A DNA stretch of 64,000 nucleotides from Methanoregula sp. (GCA_030694985.1 JAUYTV010000025.1:1-64000), one strand, 5' to 3'; positions 1-8,692 are shown, counted from the stretch's first letter. The notes: a model not told the origin generated them from the letters alone. Program-made: numbers and translations.

Positions 1-600
1 TCCTAAAAACCCCCCTCTTCATTGGTTGCCCAACCCTACCTCCCGATCCTCAATCCAAACAGCTCCAAACAGGCCGGTTTTTTCCTGCGCAAAAACTCCG
101 GAATCCCGTATAAAGCCCAGAACAGGAACTTTTGAAAAATCACCCCCAAAAACCCGCCTGACTGGCCGGTCGCGAAGTACCGGTTCCGGGCAATCGGGGG
201 CTGAAACAGGCCCGGATGGCCATTTTTGGGGTTATGGGTGTGACCATGTCACCTCAGGTGATCAGGTATCTGATAGAATGTAATTCCGGAATTGAGAGCG
301 TTAAAGTTGGGATCCAAAACAGCCCCCCGGCTCCTAAAAAACCCCCGCTGCATAGGTTGCCCAACCCTACCTCCCGATCCTCAATCCCAACAGCTCCAAA
401 CAGGCCGGTTTTTTCCTGCGCAAAAACTCCGGAATCCCGTATAAAGCCCAGAACAGGAACTTTTGAAAAAACACCCCCAAAAACCCGCTAAACAGGCCGG
501 TCGTGAAGTACCGGTTCCGGGCAATCGGGGGCTGAAATAGACCCGGATGGCCATTTTTGGGGTTATGGGTGTGACCATGTCACATCAAGTGATCCATTAT
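1..600. repeat. Two tandem copies of a 331-bp-period repeat
   Basis: The segment beginning GGTTGCCCAACCC at 24 recurs at 355, and TGACCATGTC at 241 recurs at 572, so both ends give a period of exactly 331 bp. The two copies are nearly identical by eye, differing at scattered positions; the first may be cut by the window edge. Open frames inside it (for example 26-283 and 216-491) are kept open only because the repeat is GC-rich and repeat themselves in both copies, so I do not call genes here. Function is unknown. Confidence 0.85.
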
Positions 601-602
601 CT

Positions 603-762
603 CACTTCCGGAGTAGCTGAGCCCTTTTCCGGTACCGCACACTCTCTAAAAAAAATTTCCGGTACCCGCCCGTCTTGGTGCCCGTTCCTGTCCCGGGTAA
701 TTGCCAAACGGCATGCGATGACCGGCTCAAGGCTGGGCTGTTACGCGGAGACCGGCCAGCCC
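603..762. repeat. Dispersed intergenic repeat, copy A
   Basis: Contains the family landmarks GTGCCCGTTCCTG, CAAACGGCATGCGATGACCG and GGCTGTTACGCGGAGACC (about 678-755), shared with copies near 1.7, 2.5, 4.9 and 6.3 kb. The stretch 605-641 with CCGGAGTAGCTGA looks like the tail part of another copy. 763-908 holds nothing I can identify. Confidence 0.75.
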
Positions 763-908
763 ATGGCCAATCGGAACTGCCTATTCTATCTTAACTCCAT
801 GGATAGATCTGCATTCCTGAAAACAAAGGAAATAATCCCGGGAATCTGGCCAAATAATAATCATCGTGCAATATCAGATTATGGTATAACCATGGAACCG
901 GATTACCC

Positions 909-1553
909 ATGATTTCCGAAGTGTTCATCCTCATCGCCATCATTGTACTGTTCATTATTATCACTATTGCGTGGCGGTTTGCATCGCGCCGCTATGAGAT
1001 TCCCTGCCCTGTCTGGATGAAAGGATTATTGGATCCCCGGCTTTCGGGAAAGCCGAGCCCCCGCACCCTGAAAACGATCTGTCATCTGGATCTCCGTCAG
1101 GGAATGGACGTGCTGGATGCCGGCTGCGGTCCGGGCCGGCTGACAATCCCGCTCGCTGAGATGGTGGGCCCTCATGGAGAAGTGACTGCAATGGATCTTC
1201 AGGAAGGGATGCTGCATGAAGTTCAGATGCGGGCCCAGGCCACAAACCTTACCAACATCCGGTTTTTACAGGCTGGTATCGGGCAAAGCCGGCTTGAGCA
1301 CGACCGGTTCGACCGGGCCGTACTGATAACCGTTGTGGGGGAGATCCCTGACAGGGAAGCGGCATTTCGCGAGATCTTTGCTGCGCTCAGGCCCGGTGGT
1401 ATCCTTCTTGTCGAAGAGACCATTCGGGATCCGCATTTCCAGGCCCGCAGCACGATCCTCAGGTTAGCGGGTGCTGCCGGGTTTATCGAAAAGGAATTCT
1501 TCGGGAATTATTTTTCCTATACCCTCACTCTGGAAAAGCCGTCTGGTGCGTGA
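909..1553 (+). CDS. Membrane-anchored SAM-dependent methyltransferase
   Basis: The 214-residue product has one N-terminal membrane segment (about residues 5-22) followed by a class I methyltransferase domain. Motif I is VLDAGCGPGRLT at about 68-79, followed by an acidic ribose-binding position in AMDLQEGML near residue 96, and RPGGILLVEE late in the fold is the usual post-motif strand. The substrate cannot be told from the sequence; many family members modify small molecules or lipids, and the membrane anchor would suit a membrane-associated substrate. It stands alone on the plus strand between two copies of the dispersed repeat. No close operon partner is visible. The methyltransferase fold is well supported; the role is not. 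Confidence 0.85.
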   Translation: MISEVFILIAIIVLFIIITIAWRFASRRYEIPCPVWMKGLLDPRLSGKPSPRTLKTICHLDLRQGMDVLDAGCGPGRLTIPLAEMVGPHGEVTAMDLQEGMLHEVQMRAQATNLTNIRFLQAGIGQSRLEHDRFDRAVLITVVGEIPDREAAFREIFAALRPGGILLVEETIRDPHFQARSTILRLAGAAGFIEKEFFGNYFSYTLTLEKPSGA

Positions 1554-1681
1554 CGATAAGGAACCGTGGGAGCATACATTGTGTGTTTCCTGCACCTGTC
1601 TCTCTTTTTTAAAACGATAACACCGGCACTTCCTTTCACTCTTGATATTCCGGTTGCTCACACTCATAAAAAACGCCACTA

Positions 1682-1791
1682 CGTACCCGACCCGGTGTCC
1701 GTTCATGTACCAGCGATTCCCTAACGGCATGCGATGACCGGCTCAAGGCTGGGCTGTTACGTGGAGACCGGCCAGCCCCCGGGCCTCAATA
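1682..1791. repeat. Dispersed intergenic repeat, copy B
   Basis: Shares GTCCGTTCATGTACC, AACGGCATGCGATGACCG and GGGCTGTTACGTGGAGACC with copy A. It lies in the 420-bp gap between the methyltransferase and the cupin gene. The rest of that gap (1792-1973) is AT-rich and may contain the cupin promoter, but I see no decisive TATA element. Confidence 0.75.
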
Positions 1792-1973
1792 GGAGATGAG
1801 GTAAAAGTTCGGTGCAATTCCCCATGGACAAAACGATTCTGAATGATTCAGTAAAAAAAATTGCGTATTTCATAAGACTTTAAGACATATCGTAACCTTT
1901 TTCCCTCATCGTTCTGTTTATTCTCTCATCGGGAAGCATGTCATCCCGCATATCGTACGGAGTAATACAAATC

Positions 1974-2378
1974 ATGGCTCAAAAACACTCGCCCAATCTC
2001 ACCAATGTGATGTATCACAGATTATATGCAGACGCAAAGGGTGGTTCGCACTTTGATACGGTAACGGTAGAACAGAGTCTTGCGACTGGAGCGCCCCCCG
2101 CTGCCCCGTTCTACATCTCTGTGGACAAACCCGCGTCAAAGTATCGCTTCTATTCGTTTCATCCCGGCTGGATCGGCGACTGGCACCCGTGTCCCACCCG
2201 GCAGTTCCTGGCCCTCATGTCGGGTGCAGTGGAGATGGAGACGACTGATGGCACGGTCAGGAGGTTGGGACCGGGGGACCTCGTCCTGCTGGAAGATACC
2301 TCGGGCAAGGGCCACGTGACCAGGAACATCGGTAACGGATATGCTATGTTCTTCGTAGTCCCCGTCCCCGCGGACTGA
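1974..2378 (+). CDS. Cupin-domain protein
   Basis: The product (134 residues from this start) is a small single-domain cupin. The conserved cupin region reads WHPCPTRQFLALMSGAVEM followed by RLGPGDLVLLEDTSGKGH, that is the two beta-barrel motifs with a glycine-proline-glycine-aspartate turn and a late histidine. Cupins bind metals or small ligands, and here the substrate is unknown. An in-frame ATG exists 36 bases upstream (1938), but the ATG at 1974 is better placed behind GGAG at 1959-1962. It is monocistronic and convergent with the flavodiiron gene, with repeat copy C between them. Confidence 0.8.
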   Translation: MAQKHSPNLTNVMYHRLYADAKGGSHFDTVTVEQSLATGAPPAAPFYISVDKPASKYRFYSFHPGWIGDWHPCPTRQFLALMSGAVEMETTDGTVRRLGPGDLVLLEDTSGKGHVTRNIGNGYAMFFVVPVPAD

Positions 2379-2490
2379 TTAAAAAACAAAAGCCAGATTC
2401 CACGGCCACAATTTTAAAAAGTCCTGTGGAATAAGCAATTTTATTCATTTTTATTTTCACTCCCCCCAAATCCAAAAAGGGCCAGTTTCG

Positions 2491-2622
2491 CTGCCCATCA
2501 GGTACCGGCAATTGTCAAACGGCATGCGATGACCGGCTCAAGACTGGACCGTTACGCATGATTCAGCCAGCACCCGGGTTTCAACGGGGACAGAGTGCGG
2601 CCCTGCCTTCCGGTCCCGCACC
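2491..2622. repeat. Dispersed intergenic repeat, copy C
   Basis: Carries AAACGGCATGCGATGACCGG, a diverged centre, CCCGGGTTTCAACGGGGAC and CTGCCTTCCGGT, so this copy extends further 3' than A and B and shows the longer form also seen in copy D. It fills the gap between the convergent cupin and fprA genes. Confidence 0.75.
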
Positions 2623-2652
2623 CATGACTGTTGTTCAGCAGCAAAAAAAAAT

Positions 2653-3870
2653 TTATCCGGTGATGCGCTTTGCCATGGCCTTGCCGGCCTCAAACGCGGT
2701 ATCGAGCTCGGATGCGTCCGGCACGTACAGGACTTCCTGCGAGCCGACAATCGTGAACCCAGCGGTCTTTAACTCATCGGCAACCATCTTCACCGCGCCG
2801 CCTTTCCCACCCATAGATCCAAAGGTCAGCGCAAACCGCTCGCCGGTCCGGTTGAAATGCAGGCCCTTGAGATAGTACAGGAGATCTCCGATACTGGGGT
2901 AAGGCATGTCGTTGATGGTCGGGACGCCAACCATGATTGCTTTCGAATCGAGGATGTGCTTGACAATCTCGGACCGCTCATCGTCATGCAGGTTGAAGAC
3001 TTTTACATCGCAGCCACCTGCAATAACACCTTCTGCCAGACCATGAGCAAGCATCCTTGTCGACCCGTGCATGGTGTCATAGATGATCGTCACCTTGTTC
3101 TTCCGGGATGTGCCGGATGCCCAACCAACATAGGCGCCAATCACGCTCATGGGATTTGTCCAGATCTGTCCGTGGGCAGGTGCTATCATCTTCACTTTCT
3201 CGATTAAACCAAGGCCCGTCAGCTCTTCAGCCTTCTTTAAAAAGAGCGGTGTCAATGGCACGATAAGATTCGCGTAAAATTTCTGTGTTGCATCCATCAG
3301 GACGTGTTCGGGAATGTCGGTATCGAGCCGCTTTGCGCAGCAGAGGTGCTGGCCGAACGCATCGTTCGGGAAGAGAATTCCTTTCTCCGCGTACAGGGTA
3401 AACATCGAGTCAGGCCAGTGGAGGAGCGGTGCCTGGACAAACGCGAGCGTCTTCCCACCGAGATCGAGCGTCTCTCCGGTTGTTACATGTTTGAAGCTCG
3501 CACCCTTGAGTGCCGGGAAATGCCGGAGAAGTCCTTTCTCTGCGATCTCGGTACAATAGACCGGTGCAGCCGGGAACTTTTTGTGGATCTCGACGAGTGC
3601 ACCTGAATGGTCCTTCTCCACATGATTCTGCACGATGATATCGATCTGTTCTTTCCTGCCTTCCTTTGCAAATGCGTCGGCAATGCGTCCCCACATCTGG
3701 GCTGAGTGGCCCGGGTAGACATTATCGATGAGCGCGGTCTTCTTGCCAAAGACGAGGTAGCAGTTGTATGACGTTCCATCGAGCGTATAACCGTGATATG
3801 TTCGCAGGTCCCAGTCCAGTGACCCGACCCAGTACACACCTTCAGATATCTTGTAGGATTCTGCTTTCAT
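2653..3870 (-). CDS. fprA: Flavodiiron protein, F420H2 oxidase type
   Basis: This 405-residue A-type flavodiiron protein has an N-terminal metallo-beta-lactamase-like diiron domain and a C-terminal flavodoxin domain from about residue 259. The diiron ligands are visible as the HVEKDH motif (H83, E85, D87, H88), LHW (H151), FPND (D170) and PAHGQ (H233). The flavodoxin phosphate loop is [11 protein letters not shown]. In methanogens this family reduces oxygen to water with reduced F420 and protects the cell in air; that is family knowledge. I chose the ATG at 3870; a GTG nine bases upstream is also in frame. It is divergent from an msvR-type gene with a shared operator region, so redox-dependent control is expected. 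Confidence 0.93.
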   Translation of the reverse strand: MKAESYKISEGVYWVGSLDWDLRTYHGYTLDGTSYNCYLVFGKKTALIDNVYPGHSAQMWGRIADAFAKEGRKEQIDIIVQNHVEKDHSGALVEIHKKFPAAPVYCTEIAEKGLLRHFPALKGASFKHVTTGETLDLGGKTLAFVQAPLLHWPDSMFTLYAEKGILFPNDAFGQHLCCAKRLDTDIPEHVLMDATQKFYANLIVPLTPLFLKKAEELTGLGLIEKVKMIAPAHGQIWTNPMSVIGAYVGWASGTSRKNKVTIIYDTMHGSTRMLAHGLAEGVIAGGCDVKVFNLHDDERSEIVKHILDSKAIMVGVPTINDMPYPSIGDLLYYLKGLHFNRTGERFALTFGSMGGKGGAVKMVADELKTAGFTIVGSQEVLYVPDASELDTAFEAGKAMAKRITG

Positions 3871-3883
3871 GATGATCACATTG

Positions 3884-3899
3884 TTCGTAACAATACGAA
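3884..3899. promoter_or_regulatory. MsvR-type operator, perfect palindrome
   Basis: The sequence TTCGTAACAATACGAA matches the TTCGTA-N4-TACGAA box described for MsvR regulators and lies 14 bases upstream of the fprA start, between the two divergent genes. Binding is inferred from motif identity and gene context. Confidence 0.85.
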
Positions 3900-3901
3900 T
3901 G

Positions 3902-3917
3902 TTCTATTGTATGCGAA
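3902..3917. promoter_or_regulatory. Second, degenerate MsvR-type operator
   Basis: TTCTATTGTATGCGAA keeps the TTC and CGAA ends and the same 16-base length as the perfect box two bases away. A further dyad, ACATTG-N7-CAATGT, sits at 3930-3948. A TATA-like TCTTTATGAA (3921-3930) reads similarly on both strands and could serve one or both genes. Confidence 0.6.
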
Positions 3918-3937
3918 CAATCTTTATGAACATTGCG

Positions 3938-4750
3938 ATGCACAATGTATGTGTGAAAAACAAGCATGGGCCGGTACCGGGAGTTCATGATGAGGATGTA
4001 CGGCTCTTCTCTACTCCGGATACTGTTATAGCGGTGGACAGCCCGATCAAATTGCGAATTCTTGAGCTGGCGGCATCCGGCCCGGTCCCGTTTGACCTGA
4101 TCGTGGAACGCACGCAGAAAGCAAAGTCAACAATATCGGTACACCTCCGGGACCTTGAGCGTTCAGGGCTCATCACCTCGCTCCCTGATCCGCACGACAA
4201 CCGCAAACGAACGATCACGCTCTCATCCAATGCCATCGGCCGGCTGACCAACACTGACCGTGACGTGAAGGTTACTGTCCATCATCACTACGGTGCCGGA
4301 GGAGACCTGCCTTTTTCTGATGACGACATCGTCTCTTTTTTCCGCTACTGCGTGTTGACGTTCCGGACCCAGGCCATGGTTATGGGGATCAATATTGACC
4401 CGGTGCTGGGTCGTACCGGTGAGCAGGTGGGAAAGGTTCTTGCCCCGCGGGTTGCCGGCGACACGGTGGAAGATGTGGTAAAAAAGATGGGTGTGTTCTG
4501 GCAGGCCCATGGTCTTGGGGCGATCACGCTTGCCGGTACTGACCCGCTCACGCTGGAGGTCCGTGGCTGTTTTGAATGCGAGGAACTCCCGGTTACCGGC
4601 CATGGCGCCTGTGTGTTTGATATCGGGATACTCACTGCAATATTCTCGTCTCATCTGAATTGCCCGGTCACCGTGGTGGAGGAACGCTGTTATTCCTCCG
4701 GGGATGACCGGTGCATCTTTGTGATCACTCCCCGGCCAATTAGTGGATGA
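3938..4750 (+). CDS. msvR: MsvR-type redox regulator, winged helix plus V4R domain
   Basis: The N-terminal half is an ArsR/MarR-like winged helix (about residues 30-90, with KLRILELAASGP and STISVHLRDLERSGLI as the recognition helix region). The C-terminal half is a V4R domain rich in cysteine: GCFECEE, HGACVF, LNCPV, ERCYSS and DRCIF. In the methanogen MsvR family these cysteines sense redox state, and the protein represses itself and the divergent flavodiiron gene. The arrangement here, divergent from fprA with a matching operator, supports that assignment. The true start is uncertain: upstream in-frame ATGs run into the operators, and a GTG at 3953 is possible, so I use the ATG at 3938. 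Confidence 0.88.
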   Translation: MHNVCVKNKHGPVPGVHDEDVRLFSTPDTVIAVDSPIKLRILELAASGPVPFDLIVERTQKAKSTISVHLRDLERSGLITSLPDPHDNRKRTITLSSNAIGRLTNTDRDVKVTVHHHYGAGGDLPFSDDDIVSFFRYCVLTFRTQAMVMGINIDPVLGRTGEQVGKVLAPRVAGDTVEDVVKKMGVFWQAHGLGAITLAGTDPLTLEVRGCFECEELPVTGHGACVFDIGILTAIFSSHLNCPVTVVEERCYSSGDDRCIFVITPRPISG

Positions 4751-4867
4751 GCAGGAGAACCGTGAGCTGTAATCTATAATTCATGAGTATCATAACGGCG
4801 AATACAAATTAAGATGTACTGTCCTATGAGTATCCTGCTGGGATACGATAATTTATGCCAGTGCACA

Positions 4868-5035
4868 TCCCGGTGCCCGTTCCTGTCAACAATAGCCAAA
4901 CGCCCCACGTTCATCAACCCAGATTGGAACGTTACGCGGGAGACCCGGTCAACCACCTTGTTTCAGCGGGGACAGAGTGGGATCTGCCTTCCGGTTTTGG
5001 AGTAGTTGAATCATTTCCGGTCCGCTTATTGTATC
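4868..5035. repeat. Dispersed intergenic repeat, copy D
   Basis: Shows GGTGCCCGTTCCTGTC, CCAAACG, GAACGTTACGCGGGAGACCC, TTTCAGCGGGGACAGAGTGG, ATCTGCCTTCCGGTTTTGGA and the tail TTTCCGGTCCGC. It is the longest copy seen, and it ends some 25 bases before the stop codon of the truncated esterase. Confidence 0.75.
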
Positions 5036-5059
5036 TTACCAGAAAAAAGGTGTGGCTTA

Positions 5060-6151
5060 CTATCCGCTCTTAACGCTCGGGACTGCACCAATATCGAGAT
5101 GCTGGCCACTCTCCTTGTTATATCGCGGCCAGGTGTTAACCATCTGGAACGAAGAGGCCGGCCATGGGGTAGCATTGGTAATCTCCCGAAAATTCAGTTT
5201 TCGCATCTGTGTAATCGCATCCGGGCCGGAGTATCCGAGGCTTTGTGCGAACGTTTCCACGAGTCGCTCGGCACCCCCTTTGGAATAGAGGGCATCAATT
5301 TCCGCACCGGTTGTCCAGAACGTACCGCTCTCGAAAATTGCCTGCTGGTAGAGCCCCTTGCTCTGCGGGCTGACCAGATGGATAAGAATACTCTCTCCAC
5401 CTGCTGATTGCCCGAAGATGGTCACCCGGGACGGGTCGCCGCCGAACTGCCCGATATTCCGCTGGACCCACTGCATGGCAGCAATCTGGTCAAGGAGCCC
5501 GTAATTGCCAGAAACGTTATACGGGGATTCCGTATCGAGCTGGGGATGGGCGAGGAACCCGAGAGCGCCAACCCGGTAATTGGTAGTGACGACAACGACT
5601 CCCTTCTCTGCAAGAGCTGTGCCGTTATAGAGCGGCATGGAGCCGGCAATCTTTCCGAATGCCTCGCCATAGAAAAAGACCATGACCGGCAACTTCTCAT
5701 CGGAATTTTTTGCAGGAGTCCAGACATTGAGATACAGGCAGTCCTCGCTCATATTCAGGGTGGGATCAGCAGCGGCCGGTTGGGGGCAGGCCGGTGAATA
5801 CATCTTTGTTTCCTTCACGCCTTCCCATGACCTGACCGGTGCGGGCGGTCTCCACCGAAGCTCACCGGTCGGGGGAGCTGCAAACGGGATCCCATTGAAA
5901 ACCCGGAGCCCGTCCTGCTGTAATCCTAAGACCGAGCCGGCGTCAGTCTTGACAACGCTGGAACCTGTTTTCACAGGACCGGTATCCGGTCCCTTCTGGG
6001 TACAACCAGCCAGGAAAGAAAATCCGGTAAGAATCAGGCAGATTACCAGAACACAACTTGACTTTACACGATTGCATACGATTTCATCTCCCTCTGCTGT
6101 CAGACAAAAATGCCAGAGTTCCGTTAAATGGCAGATTGTTAAGACATCCAC
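5060..6151 (-). pseudogene. Internally deleted carboxylesterase, probable decaying paralogue
   Basis: It aligns along its length with the intact type B carboxylesterase at 8762-10315 but lacks about 175 residues: ATPWPASSFQMV jumps directly to NTWPRYNKESGQHLDIG, equivalent to joining residue 314 to 490 of the intact protein. That removes the catalytic acid (NTDEGS) and histidine (FHGEEL). The oxyanion-hole HGGSF is also replaced by YGEAF, though the nucleophile motif GQSAGGES remains. The start looks damaged as well. The frame opens with a GTG at 6151 well upstream of the lipoprotein signal (ending LAGC), while the ATG at 6087 with a purine-rich site before it is out of frame by one base. The frame is still open, so a non-enzymatic lipoprotein is possible, but loss of esterase activity is the simplest reading. 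Confidence 0.8.
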
Positions 6152-6300
6152 CTTCTCTTTGTCATCTGGATCAGACCAGAGAACTTTTGTGAATATAACG
6201 CGACAATATTTTTAACGCTATGTATCTGACATTTTCCCAGCCGCCCTTCATTTCTGGTATTGTGCAGTCATTTCCGATGTTCACTGTCTCAAAATCTCCG

Positions 6301-6430
6301 GTTACTGCCCGTCCCGTTGCCCGCTCATGTACCTGCAATTTTCAAACGGCTTGAAACGACCGGCTCAAGACCGGGCCGTTACGTGGAGACCCGGCCAGTC
6401 CCCCCGGGTTTCAGCTGGGACGGTCGGGTT
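6301..6430. repeat. Dispersed intergenic repeat, copy E
   Basis: Shows TTGCCCGCTCATGTACCTGC, CAAACGGC, GACCGGCTCAAGACCGGGCC, GTTACGTGGAGACCCGGCCA and CCGGGTTTCAGCTGGGACGG. It sits in the 370-bp gap between the truncated esterase and the small membrane protein; the rest of that gap contains no gene I can support. Confidence 0.75.
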
Positions 6431-6521
6431 TTATTCGCATGTATCCAGATAAAAATCATTCCGTTATTTGTAACCGGAGGTTTTCGAATTGTTTAATTGC
6501 ATATCAAATTGATAGTGAATC

Positions 6522-6698
6522 ATGGAAAAACGGCTGATATCAGGATATATCATGGCGGGTGCAGGATTTGTCATGATTCTGATTAATGCGATGAGTTATC
6601 TTTTCGGCTGGGATTGGAAATCTCCCGCGTTCACAATAGTGGGTCTTGTTCTTATTGTCATAGGTGCGAGGACTGCCAGGAAAGCATCATGGATATAA
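6522..6698 (+). CDS. Small two-helix membrane protein
   Basis: The frame encodes 58 residues beginning MEKRLISGYIMAG. Two hydrophobic segments (about residues 8-28 and 36-49) separated by a short polar turn GWDWKSP, then a basic end (ARTARKASWI), give a typical small bitopic hairpin with positive residues at both ends. No family is recognised. It lies 61 bases upstream of a DUF308-type membrane protein on the same strand and may be cotranscribed with it. The codon use looks like that of the neighbours, and the start is followed by no competing frame, so I consider it real but of unknown function. Confidence 0.6.
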   Translation: MEKRLISGYIMAGAGFVMILINAMSYLFGWDWKSPAFTIVGLVLIVIGARTARKASWI

Positions 6699-6759
6699 GC
6701 AAGCCCCCCTCTTTGTAATTCAACAATCGTTTAATAATCAGGAAATAAAAAGATTGACC

Positions 6760-7326
6760 GTGTACGAGTTCTGCGATCTGAAATGGGGTTCTATCACCGC
6801 TTCAGGTTTTATTGCGCTAATTATCGGTATTGCATCATTTTTCTTCCCCCGTCACGCCATCGGTTTCATTGTTATCTTCAGCACCCTTGTCATCCTCGTT
6901 CTTGCCGGCATCCTGATAGCCGAAGGATTATTCATTGAGGGTGGTGGATTATCCAAATGGTTGATTGTCGGTATTGGTGCAGTCGGAGTGCTGCTGGCTC
7001 TGGTTTCCCTGGTAAACCCGGAATTGATTATAATGACTGCCGGGATAATCATCGGGATCAGCCTTATCATCTTCGGTTGTCTGATGGTTCTTGCAGCAGC
7101 CACTATCATCTTCGATTTTTTTGTGCGAAGCATTGTTGCATTCTCTTCGTTTGGCGCAATACTGCTGGGGGTCTATTTAATTTTAACCCCGGAAAACACC
7201 TTACTTTTCTTTAGTATGGCGGTAGGGATTTTTTTAATCCTGTACGGAGTTGTAAGGGTGGTTTATGGAATTCGGTTGAGGGAGTGGCAGAAGTCCTGTC
7301 CTGCACCATATCTAAAAAAGAAATAA
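6760..7326 (+). CDS. HdeD-family (DUF308) membrane protein
   Basis: The product (about 188 residues) is made of six regularly spaced hydrophobic helices, for example ITASGFIALIIGIASFF, GFIVIFSTLVILVLAGIL and WLIVGIGAVGVLLALVSLV. The glycine-rich helices and short FFP or NPE loops are the pattern of the HdeD/DUF308 family, whose bacterial member is linked to acid resistance; function in archaea is unknown. I chose the GTG at 6760, since upstream residues are not conserved in character. A TTG at 6754 or starts further upstream are possible. A second family member lies at 55674-56243. Confidence 0.75.
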   Translation: MYEFCDLKWGSITASGFIALIIGIASFFFPRHAIGFIVIFSTLVILVLAGILIAEGLFIEGGGLSKWLIVGIGAVGVLLALVSLVNPELIIMTAGIIIGISLIIFGCLMVLAAATIIFDFFVRSIVAFSSFGAILLGVYLILTPENTLLFFSMAVGIFLILYGVVRVVYGIRLREWQKSCPAPYLKKK

Positions 7327-7575
7327 TTCCTTTTTTCTTGTCCATGCAACTCATTGCATGGATTGTTCCTGCCTGTTGTCGATATAGTGCGGGATAATTG
7401 CGGTTCTCGCCAGCTTTCCTGTGTCACATGAAGCCCCTTTTACAGGAGTTTTAAGAGAATAATTGATCAGCGTTTCGATTTTTTTAGTTTTTACAAGTCA
7501 GGTACAACGATACAGGGATATTTAAGAAGGAAAAAAGCTAATTTGAATCAGTTAATGGTGTAGCGAGGTGATTGT

Positions 7576-7713
7576 ATGCCAACGAGTAAGAAACAACTGG
7601 TGAAGCTGAACCAAGCAAAGAAGGTCAAGGCAGAAGAACTCTCAAAGCAGGCGGCTTCGGGTAGCCAAGAGGCCAAGAAGAAGCTCAAGAAGCTCGAGAA
7701 AAAGCTCAAGTGA
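7576..7713 (+). CDS. Small lysine-rich protein
   Basis: The frame encodes 45 residues, MPTSKKQLVKLNQAKKVKAE through a run of KK and KKL ending in KKLK. About a third of the residues are lysine and there are no aromatic residues, so it is a highly basic, probably helical or disordered peptide; nucleic-acid binding is a guess. A good ribosome site, GAGGTG at 7564-7569, lies six bases before the ATG, and a TATA-like GATATTTAAG at 7517-7526 precedes it, so expression looks real. A T-rich tract follows the stop codon directly. I recognise no family. Confidence 0.7.
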   Translation: MPTSKKQLVKLNQAKKVKAEELSKQAASGSQEAKKKLKKLEKKLK

Positions 7714-7717
7714 GCCT

Positions 7718-7760
7718 TTTAAAAATTTTCCAACTTTTTTACCTCTTGTTATTTTGTCAT
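7718..7760 (+). terminator. T-rich archaeal terminator
   Basis: Immediately after the 45-residue gene there are T tracts (CCTTTT, ATTTT, CTTTTTT, GTTATTTTG), the usual form of an archaeal transcription end without an obligatory hairpin. Confidence 0.45.
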
Positions 7761-7819
7761 GACCGGAAAACCGGTGTTTATACCGAAAAATAATAACCTT
7801 TCATGACAGAGATTGTGTC

Positions 7820-8623
7820 GTGACCCGGATTCCGGCAAAGACCGTACCTGTTGATGATGTGACGCTTGCGTACAGGGAGTCAGGTTCCGGGTATCCGGTA
7901 GTCTTCATCAACGGATTAGGGTCAACGATGGATATGTGGAACCCACCCGTTCTTGAAAAAATCTCTCAGCACTTCCGGGTCATCATCTTCGATAACCGGG
8001 GCACGGGGTACTCATCTGCATCGGACAAACCGTTCTCCATCCCCCTGCTTGCCAGCGATACAGCAACCCTGATGGATGCACTCGGCATCTCCTCTGCCCA
8101 TATCATCGGTCTATCCATGGGGGTTTCCATTGCACAGGAACTTGTGCTCAGTTTTCCTGCAAAAGTAACCCGGCTTATTCTGGTAGCCGGAGAATGCGGG
8201 GGATCTGAGTCGGTAAGAATGCAGCCGGAGATCTTTGCCCGCCTCATGGATAAGAGCGGGACAGTACAGGATTTAGTTAACCGAATGTTCTCCTTACTTT
8301 TCCCGGCATCATGGCTTGCTCTCCATGATCCCGCCGGATATTGCCCGGAAATCTATGAGACCACAGAAAATGAGATTGTGGCACGCCAGGCAGCTGCATT
8401 CTTTGCATGGACGGGGTCGTTCTCCCGGCTGGGTGACATTCATTCGCCAACGCTTGTTATTACCGGGACCGATGACGTGATCGTCCCGCCCGTAAACTCC
8501 CGTATCATAAGCGGGCAGATCCCCGGTTCACAGCTGGTTGAGATCCCCGGTGCAGGTCACGGTCTCATGTACCAGCTGCCGGATTTGTTCAGTGAGTGTG
8601 TGCTGGATTTTCTTGTTGACTGA
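7820..8623 (+). CDS. Alpha/beta hydrolase
   Basis: The 267-residue product has a complete alpha/beta hydrolase fold. The nucleophile elbow is GLSMG (Ser99), the acid lies in TGTDDVIVPP (about Asp218/219), and the catalytic histidine is in GAGHGLMY (His247). The oxyanion region NGLGSTMDMW near residue 31 and the DNRGTGYS motif near 58 are typical of the esterase, lactonase and haloperoxidase-like branch. The start is the GTG at 7820. The natural substrate cannot be inferred. It is one of four alpha/beta hydrolase genes, one of them broken, within 6.5 kb. Confidence 0.88.
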   Translation: MTRIPAKTVPVDDVTLAYRESGSGYPVVFINGLGSTMDMWNPPVLEKISQHFRVIIFDNRGTGYSSASDKPFSIPLLASDTATLMDALGISSAHIIGLSMGVSIAQELVLSFPAKVTRLILVAGECGGSESVRMQPEIFARLMDKSGTVQDLVNRMFSLLFPASWLALHDPAGYCPEIYETTENEIVARQAAAFFAWTGSFSRLGDIHSPTLVITGTDDVIVPPVNSRIISGQIPGSQLVEIPGAGHGLMYQLPDLFSECVLDFLVD

Positions 8624-8633
8624 TCTCCTGATA

Positions 8634-8692
8634 TCAGCCCCCGGGTTTTTGCAGGCACTGGGGGGATCTGTATTCCGGTTCCGGAGTAGCCC
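8634..8692. repeat. Dispersed intergenic repeat, partial copy F
   Basis: Only the distal part is present: CCCCCGGGTTTTTGCAGG, GGGGATCTGTATTCCGGTTC and CGGAGTAGCCCGGCC. It lies 70 bases before the intact esterase start, so both esterase paralogues are next to family copies. Confidence 0.6.

Noticed and set aside
26-578. Open frames of 65 to 91 codons in the tandem repeat
   Set aside because: They repeat with the 331-bp unit on both strands, lack ribosome sites, and have the composition of GC-rich noncoding DNA.
3869-3937. Longer N terminus for the msvR gene
   Set aside because: It would place the start within or before both operator boxes and overlap fprA; the first residues have no family likeness.
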